Assembly: GCA_021639365.1 (NCBI GenBank)
Contig: JAJXHK010000003.1
Coordinates: forward strand, 1-64,000
Length of the DNA: 64,000 bases
Direction: 5' to 3'
DNA from: Collinsella aerofaciens
GTDB taxonomy: Bacteria; Actinomycetota; Coriobacteriia; Coriobacteriales; Coriobacteriaceae
Of the stretch, positions 58,695 to 64,000 are shown one piece after another. Below the pieces are notes generated by a model that saw only the letters and a list, made by a program, of their open reading frames with translations, was not told where the DNA came from and searched no databases. The first letter of the stretch is position 1; the number at the start of each line of letters is the position of its first letter. Made by a program: the position numbers and the translations under genes.

Positions 58695-59705
58695 CTATCC
58701 CCTAAATTCAAAGGTGCTCAGGCCGAACGTCAGCAGATCGCCGTTGCGCAGCGGGCAGCGCGTAATGCGGCGGTTGTTGACGAGTGTGCCGTTGGTGGAA
58801 TTGAGGTCCTCGATCGACCAATCCGAGCCCGTAAAGGTGAGCTGGGCGTGGCGGCGCGACACGTTGGGGTCGCGCAGGGCAATGTCGGAAACTGAGCGCT
58901 CGCGACCGATGGTCACCTGCGCGGAGGTGATGCTATGGCTCTCGCCGCTCACGACGTCGACGAGCTGGGCGAGCGGGCGCTGCGGGGCGCGAGTGCTCGC
59001 CATGTTGGAGGCGATGCCGGCTGCGGCGCCTAGGCCCACGGCGGCACCGGTCGCGGCGGCTCCGCCCATGCCGGCAAGCGCGTCGCGCGAGACGGTCTGC
59101 GGCACCGGGATGGGTGCGGCGGCGGGGTCGGGGACGCTAGGCGCGAAGGGGTCTGCCGCGGCAAGCGGGTCGGGAGTGGCGGCGCGAGGCGTCGGCTGCT
59201 GCTGGGGCATGGCGGCGGGGCGCTGCTGCGGGGCAGCAAACTGCTGCTGGCCGGCGCGCGGGGCGCTGGCGGCACGGCTTGCCGCGGAGTTGTTCTGACC
59301 CAGGCCGTTTTGATAGGCGCGCTCTTCTTCGTATAGGCGGCCGAGCGTGGGGGCATCGACGTTCTCGGCAAAGACCGAGAACTTGCCGGCGCGCAGCTGC
59401 GGATCGATCATAAAGCGCACGAGGGGCTCGCCGACAAAGACATAGCGGCGCTTTTCGGCCTGCGCTTTCACAAACTCGCGGACCTCGCGCGAAAGCTCGG
59501 GGTAGAACGGGGCGAGCATGGGATCGTCGTCGGCGGCGATCAGGATGGTATAGAGTGCCGGCGCCGTGTTGACGCCGTTAATCACTAGAGTCTGATCCTC
59601 CATGTCGCGAGCGGCCTGCTTGGCAAGCTTCTTAAAGGAGAACGGGGCACGGGTGGCACCGAAGATGCCGGCCACGTGGTCCTCGAAGATGTTCAGGAAG
59701 TTCAC
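58695..59705 (-). CDS. fhaA: DUF3662/FHA protein FhaA
   Basis: A 336-residue cytosolic adaptor. The N-terminal DUF3662 domain (MNFLNIFEDHVAGIFGATRAPFSFKKLAKQAARDMEDQTLVINGVNTAPALYTILI, to about 125) is joined by a Pro/Gln/Ala-rich linker to a C-terminal FHA domain (ITIGRERSVSDIALRDPNVSRRHAQLTF, then LNSTNGTLVNNRRI, about 245-335). In mycobacteria FhaA recognises the phosphorylated pseudokinase MviN and limits wall synthesis. The start is GTG, overlapping the kinase stop as GTGA. Confidence 0.94.
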   Translation of the reverse strand: MNFLNIFEDHVAGIFGATRAPFSFKKLAKQAARDMEDQTLVINGVNTAPALYTILIAADDDPMLAPFYPELSREVREFVKAQAEKRRYVFVGEPLVRFMIDPQLRAGKFSVFAENVDAPTLGRLYEEERAYQNGLGQNNSAASRAASAPRAGQQQFAAPQQRPAAMPQQQPTPRAATPDPLAAADPFAPSVPDPAAAPIPVPQTVSRDALAGMGGAAATGAAVGLGAAAGIASNMASTRAPQRPLAQLVDVVSGESHSITSAQVTIGRERSVSDIALRDPNVSRRHAQLTFTGSDWSIEDLNSTNGTLVNNRRITRCPLRNGDLLTFGLSTFEFRG

Positions 59706-61555
59706 GAAAGATCACTCTCCGTATAGGTTCTTTGGTATCCGAGCAAATATAGGCATATCCCAACGATTATAGAGGATAGGGTTCCCGCAACTGCCGCCTT
59801 GGCGGCGACCGCGGCTGCAAGGCTGGCAATTTCCATATGGTGTGCAAGACAGGATGCCACTGCGCAGCCGATGCCGGTGACGGCGATGGCGGCGATTGCG
59901 GCAAGGTTTGAGCCCTGGTCGGCACGCTTGGCATGGGCATTGAGCAGCGCAGATGACGCCGCGGCAGTTGTTGCGACCAGCACAAAGGCAGCCCAAAGGA
60001 GCGGGTCTTCCAGCGCTGCGGCAACGTTACCGAGCCCCAGCACGCCTCCGGCAGAGAGAGCGACCGTGGCCAGACGGGCAAAAAGCACGCCCATGCCCGT
60101 TGCCGCGGCGGCGCTTGCCGGGCCGAGCCAAAATGACGCGACGCCGGCGGCGACCCCAGCTGCCAGGAAGGTATTGCCAGTCAGACAGCCAAGCGCGAGT
60201 GCACAGGTGAGCGCGGCGCTCGCGGCAGCCTCGGTGCGACCCCAGGCGATCCACCAACCGGACATGGCGGCGGCAAAGATCACCGCGACGGGCAACATCG
60301 ACAGGATGCCCTGCGCCTGCATGGTGGCGTTGGCCATGAGCACCAAAAAGCCCACAGCCGAGATGGCCGAGCCGATCTGGGGGGCCAGGCCAGCCGCCGC
60401 TCCGATCGCGATAGCCGCAATGACCAGGCCGGGAAGCGCCGCGACCCCGGCCGTTTGCATCAGTAAAAAGCTAAAGGTGCCGCACGTTAGCGCCGAGATA
60501 GCGTGCATGGTGTAGTCGCGCGCATGGCTCCAGCGCGTGCCCGCCCAGCCGAGCGCGGGGTCGACCTCGATGGCGTCGCCCTCGTAGTGCGACGGCTCGA
60601 TATCGTCGAGCTCCTGCTCGTCATCCGAAAGCTCGCCAACCATTTGCTCCAGGCTGCGACGGCCTTCGCGCACGCTGCCCAGACCGGCAAGGAGCTGGTC
60701 GCAAAATGCCTCGATGCTGTTGGGGCGGTCCTGCGGCATGGGGGAGAGCGCGCTCATGAGCGCGGCCTCGGCTCCCGGGGGAAAGTGTGGTATCAGCTCG
60801 CTGGGATAGGTGGCGCCGCCGATGATGCGGCCGAGCGAGTCGGCGGGCGTGGCCGCCATAAAGGGAGCGCTGCCGCACAGGCCCTCGTAGATCACACAGG
60901 CAAGGGCAAAGACATCAGCGCGTTCGTCGACCGTGCCGGTCTCGATATCGAGCTGCTCGGGCGGCATGTAGCCGATGGTGCCGCCGCGCGAACCGCCAAA
61001 GCCACCGGCGGACGACAGTCGCGCCATGCCAAAGTCGGTGAGCTTTACATTGCCCGAGTGGTCGATGAGCACGTTGGCGGGCTTAATGTCCAGGTGGAGT
61101 ACGCCATTACTGTGGGCGAAGGTGAGCGCCTGGCCCAGGGCATCGGCAATGGCCGCGGCCTCGTCAAAGGTAAGTGAGTGGCCGTCCACGCGGTGCAAAA
61201 ACTCGGCCAGCGACATGCCATCGACATATTCCATAACCAGGTAGGCATAGGCTGTGTCGTGCGTAAAGTCGATGACCTGCACGATATTGGGATGTTGAAG
61301 CATGGCGGCAGTGTGCGCCTCGCGCAGGACATCCATGATGTCGCTGGCGGGCATGCCGGCACCGTTGATAAGGGGGATGCGCTTAATGGCGACGCGGCGG
61401 CGCAGGTGCGTGTCGCGGCAGATCTCGATGGAGCCAAAACCGCCGGTCGCAAGTGTCTCGAGCGGCTGGTACCGCTTGAGCAGCTCGCGAGAGCTGGTGC
61501 CCTCCAAAGGAACGTCCGGCGAGAACCGGGCGGTATGTTGCGAGAAAAGCGGCAT
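59702..61555 (-). CDS. Ser/Thr kinase with polytopic membrane C-terminus (non-RD)
   Basis: A 617-residue protein. The kinase domain (about 28-285) has the Gly loop LATGGFGSIE, K58, and a DFG with D174. The catalytic loop reads HLDIKPANV (H154-L155-D156), so the Arg of HRD is replaced by Leu, making it a non-RD kinase. Residues about 370-610 form eight to ten hydrophobic segments rich in Ala and Gly, without PASTA repeats. No family name is obvious for that part. The ATG at 61555 follows GAGGG. It is first in the operon kinase-fhaA-fhaB-phosphatase-SEDS/PBP-pknB and overlaps fhaA by four bases. Confidence 0.9.
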   Translation of the reverse strand: MPLFSQHTARFSPDVPLEGTSSRELLKRYQPLETLATGGFGSIEICRDTHLRRRVAIKRIPLINGAGMPASDIMDVLREAHTAAMLQHPNIVQVIDFTHDTAYAYLVMEYVDGMSLAEFLHRVDGHSLTFDEAAAIADALGQALTFAHSNGVLHLDIKPANVLIDHSGNVKLTDFGMARLSSAGGFGGSRGGTIGYMPPEQLDIETGTVDERADVFALACVIYEGLCGSAPFMAATPADSLGRIIGGATYPSELIPHFPPGAEAALMSALSPMPQDRPNSIEAFCDQLLAGLGSVREGRRSLEQMVGELSDDEQELDDIEPSHYEGDAIEVDPALGWAGTRWSHARDYTMHAISALTCGTFSFLLMQTAGVAALPGLVIAAIAIGAAAGLAPQIGSAISAVGFLVLMANATMQAQGILSMLPVAVIFAAAMSGWWIAWGRTEAAASAALTCALALGCLTGNTFLAAGVAAGVASFWLGPASAAAATGMGVLFARLATVALSAGGVLGLGNVAAALEDPLLWAAFVLVATTAAASSALLNAHAKRADQGSNLAAIAAIAVTGIGCAVASCLAHHMEIASLAAAVAAKAAVAGTLSSIIVGICLYLLGYQRTYTESDLS

Positions 61556-61699
61556 GGCCAACCCTCGTGCGTTTAAAGTTCGTTTGCGAGTGGCGGGCGC
61601 GGAGCCGAGCCGTTCGCGGTGGCATAGATGCTGCTAGTGTAGCACGCTCGGGTGCATGGGGAGGATAGCGGGATGCGAGGTTGCCTGTCTGGCTTGGCC

Positions 61700-62407
61700 T
61701 TAGCGCTTCTTCTTGTTCTTCTTCTGCTTGCGCTTGGTCTCCTGGGGCTTGTCGCCCTGCTTGGCTTCGGCAGCGGCCTTCTCGGCCTTCATTTTCTTCT
61801 TCTTGGTCTCGATGCGGAGTTTTTTGTTGATGCGCGCCTTGAGGAAGGGACCGAACTGCTCGGCATCGCCGCGGACAAAGGTGTCCTTAGGGATCGTCAC
61901 GCCCTGGTCGGCGAACATGGCCACAAAGATGCGCTCGCCGTCGAGCACGTGGTCGAGCTTTTCAAACGGGAAGAACTGCGACTTGCCGCTCTTGCCCCAA
62001 ACCATCAGGCCGTCCTCGTTGGCGGCGACGCGGCGATAGCGGCCACCCATGGACTCGTCGGCCTCGACGGCGTCGATAAAGTCGCGGGCGAGGGTGTGGT
62101 GCAGGTTTTTGCTCCACCAGGCCAAAAAGGCGCCGAATACGATCAGGACGACGCCAAACTTGATCCAGTTGCCGCCGGCCACCAGCATGCCGATGCCGAT
62201 GAGCGCGGCAATTGCCGCGGCGACATACAGCGAGCCGCGACGCCTGGGCGAGGCGACCAGGCGGGCGAAGTCGGTGACCAGGTCGTTTTCGTACTGGTAC
62301 TCGTTGAGGTACAGGATGCCGTCGTCGGCTGCGGCCTGCTCCTCGAGCGCGACCTCGACCTGGTCGGCTGCTTCGGAGGGAACGAGGTTGCTCTCTGCGT
62401 CTGCCAT
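61700..62407 (-). CDS. YcxB-like membrane protein
   Basis: A 235-residue protein with two adjacent transmembrane helices (about residues 58-98: RRGSLYVAAAIAALIGIGMLVAGGNWIKFGVVLIVFGAFLAWW). A cytosolic domain of YcxB type follows (RRVAANEDGLMVWGKSGKSQFFPFEKLDHVLDGERIFVAMF). The tail is very basic (KKKKMKAEKAAAEAKQGDKPQETKRKQKKNKKKR). YcxB domains are widespread and uncharacterised. The start has AGGAG ten bases upstream. It is divergent from dnaX and 144 bases upstream of the kinase gene. Confidence 0.85.
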   Translation of the reverse strand: MADAESNLVPSEAADQVEVALEEQAAADDGILYLNEYQYENDLVTDFARLVASPRRRGSLYVAAAIAALIGIGMLVAGGNWIKFGVVLIVFGAFLAWWSKNLHHTLARDFIDAVEADESMGGRYRRVAANEDGLMVWGKSGKSQFFPFEKLDHVLDGERIFVAMFADQGVTIPKDTFVRGDAEQFGPFLKARINKKLRIETKKKKMKAEKAAAEAKQGDKPQETKRKQKKNKKKR

Positions 62408-62523
62408 GCTCTTTGGACTCCTATCGCGGCGGGCTCGCCGTACGGGTTATTATGGAATGCAGTATGCCGTGCGACCGCATGGCCGCCGCGGCAACAAGAC
62501 TCAGTATACCCGGGGGAGCACCC

Positions 62524-64000
62524 ATGGAATCGTTGTACCGAAAGTATCGCCCGCTCACCTTCGACTCCGTGGTGGGCCAGCAGCATATCGTCTCGACGCT
62601 CGAGCACGCCATCACCGAGGGGCGCCTGTCCCACGCCTACCTGTTCTGCGGACCGCGCGGCACGGGCAAGACCACCATGGCGCGCATTCTGGCCAAGGCG
62701 CTGCTGTGCCGCAATGCCGAGGCGGCGCGCGCCGAGGGTGCAAGCGGCTGCATGCCCGACGGTACTTGCGAGGAGTGCGAGCTCATCGCCGAGGGCAACC
62801 ACCCGGATGTCTACGAGCTCGATGCCGCAAGCCGTACCGGCGTGGACAACGTGCGCGAGGAGATCATCAGCTCCGTCAACTTTGCCCCGGTGCGCGGCAA
62901 GTACAAGATCTATATCATCGATGAGGTCCACATGCTCACGACGGCGGCGTTCAACGCGCTGCTCAAGACGCTTGAGGAGCCGCCGGCACACGTGATCTTT
63001 GTGCTGTGCACCACCGACCCGCAAAAGATTCTGGAGACCATCCTCTCGCGCTGCCAGCGTTTCGATTTCCATCGCATCGGCAACGAGGATATTGAGCATC
63101 GCCTGGCATACGTGTGCGAGCAGGAGGGCTTCGATTACGACGACGAGGCGCTGGCTATCGTGGCGCGCCATGCCAAGGGCGGCATGCGCGACGCATTGTC
63201 CACGCTGGAGCAGCTGAGCGTCTTTGGCAACGGTTCTGTGCATGCGGACGACGCTCGCTCGCTTTTAGGCGAGGTTTCGGACCAGATCCTGGGCGAGTTT
63301 GCCCGCGCCATTGCTAATCGTGATGTCGCCGAGCTATATGGGCTTATTCGCGCGCAGGTCGAGGAAGGCAACGATCTGCTGGAACTGACGCGCGACCTGG
63401 TGGCGCACGTGCGCGACGTGTATGTTGCCTGCGTTGCCGGTGCCCGTGCCGAGTTGTTTGAGGGCGGTGCCGAGCAGGCCGAGGCGCTTGCTGCCGAGGC
63501 CGCTGCCTTTGGCGAGCATCCTGCCGACCGCCTGGCCCGTGTGCTGACGGTGCTCGACGATGCCGCACTGGAGATGAGGGGCGCGAGCGACGTGCGCCTG
63601 GTGCTCGAGATCGCCTGCACGCGTCTGGCGCGTCCCGAGGCTGATTTAACGATTGAGGCATTGGCCGAGCGCGTGGCACGCCTGGAGGCCATGGTTGCCA
63701 ATGCCGCGGTGCCGGCGAGCGTGGCTGCTGCTCAGGCCGCCGCGCCTACAGCATCCGTACCCGCTGCCGCCCAGCAGCCGACGCTTATCTCGGGTGCCCG
63801 AGCTGCCGCTCCGGCGGCATCTGCTACCCCCGCTGATACGTCCACGCGCCAGGGCGGTATGCCTTGGGACCGTGGTGCTGCCGCTCCGGCGGCTCAGCCT
63901 GCGCCCCGTTCTGCGTCCGTGTCGGCTTCCAAGCCTGCAGCGTCTGCACCTCAGTCTGCGCCGGCTCCGACGCCTCAGCCCGTTGCGGCCCCCGCGCCTG
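62524..64000 (+). CDS. dnaX: DNA polymerase III subunit gamma/tau (partial, runs off the window)
   Basis: The first 492 residues of the clamp-loader ATPase. The AAA+ module starts MESLYRKYRPLTFDSVVGQQHI, with Walker A GPRGTGKT (43-50), zinc cysteines C62, C76, C82 and C85, Walker B IIDEVHML (131-138), and the sensor/arginine-finger segment LETILSRCQRFDF. After the helical collar (to about residue 390) comes an Ala/Pro-rich region (APTASVPAAAQQPT, AATPADTSTRQGGMPWDRG), the tau-type linker. No stop is reached before 64000. The start follows GGGGGAG. No A-rich slippage site is visible in the sequenced part. Confidence 0.96.
   Translation, partial: MESLYRKYRPLTFDSVVGQQHIVSTLEHAITEGRLSHAYLFCGPRGTGKTTMARILAKALLCRNAEAARAEGASGCMPDGTCEECELIAEGNHPDVYELDAASRTGVDNVREEIISSVNFAPVRGKYKIYIIDEVHMLTTAAFNALLKTLEEPPAHVIFVLCTTDPQKILETILSRCQRFDFHRIGNEDIEHRLAYVCEQEGFDYDDEALAIVARHAKGGMRDALSTLEQLSVFGNGSVHADDARSLLGEVSDQILGEFARAIANRDVAELYGLIRAQVEEGNDLLELTRDLVAHVRDVYVACVAGARAELFEGGAEQAEALAAEAAAFGEHPADRLARVLTVLDDAALEMRGASDVRLVLEIACTRLARPEADLTIEALAERVARLEAMVANAAVPASVAAAQAAAPTASVPAAAQQPTLISGARAAAPAASATPADTSTRQGGMPWDRGAAAPAAQPAPRSASVSASKPAASAPQSAPAPTPQPVAAPAP

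Overview
The window looks like a chromosomal segment of a gut actinobacterium of the class Coriobacteriia, most likely Collinsella. The evidence is a high-GC genome with strong GC3 bias, an HspR-type heat-shock operon, FhaA/FhaB/PstP/PknB genes beside a division locus, hydrogenase maturation genes, a mannose-family PTS with DUF956, and a DUF5692-like membrane protein. The genus is inferred from gene content; no search was run.

Layout. 0-3.4 kb: pyrE, a Fic protein gene bracketed by two copies of a 64-bp palindromic repeat, and a helix-turn-helix/desulfoferrodoxin fusion. 3.4-11.2 kb: carbohydrate block with an RpiR regulator, a large uncertain glycoside hydrolase, a divergent AraC regulator, a GH1 6-phospho-beta-glucosidase, a glucose-type PTS EIIA and a lipoprotein. 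11.6-18.4 kb: on the minus strand hypF-hypC-hypD-hypE and a HAD phosphatase, preceded by nikR and a small partner gene. 18.6-21.7 kb: thioredoxin, an unknown protein and a LytTR/GHKL two-component pair. 22-26.3 kb: nadABC with a NiaR-like regulator, then a small ferredoxin. 26.9-31.2 kb: dnaK-grpE-dnaJ-hspR. 31.6-38.3 kb: aconitase-like hydratase, an unknown membrane protein, clpB and a tiny protein. 38.5-45.6 kb: a membrane-anchored protein, DUF5692-like/TetR facing a 924-residue iron-sulfur flavoprotein, then hypA. 46-49.3 kb: mannose-type PTS (EIIAB, EIIC, EIID, DUF956). 49.4-51.4 kb: tRNA-Arg(CCT) with a triplicated 3' end and an IS256-type insertion. 51.4-62.4 kb: minus-strand cell-envelope/phosphosignalling cluster (kinase, FhaA, FhaB, PP2C, fused SEDS-PBP, PASTA kinase) preceded by a YcxB-like protein. 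62.5 kb to the end: the start of dnaX.

The genes form coherent modules: NAD synthesis with its own repressor, chaperones with HspR, nickel-dependent hydrogenase maturation with NikR, and Ser/Thr phosphorylation coupled to peptidoglycan synthesis.

The most unusual layer is intergenic. At least seven families of palindromic repeats occupy nearly every larger gap. One family forms hairpins of about 110 nt whose arms differ between copies yet remain paired, with a constant GACCAGAAGGTC core in three copies. Several families begin exactly at a TAG stop codon. Other points worth a second look are a promoter motif shared by dnaK and clpB, a palindrome overlapping a candidate nadA promoter, paired TetR operators, the SEDS-PBP fusion, and the 128-bp tandem repeat of the tRNA 3' end.
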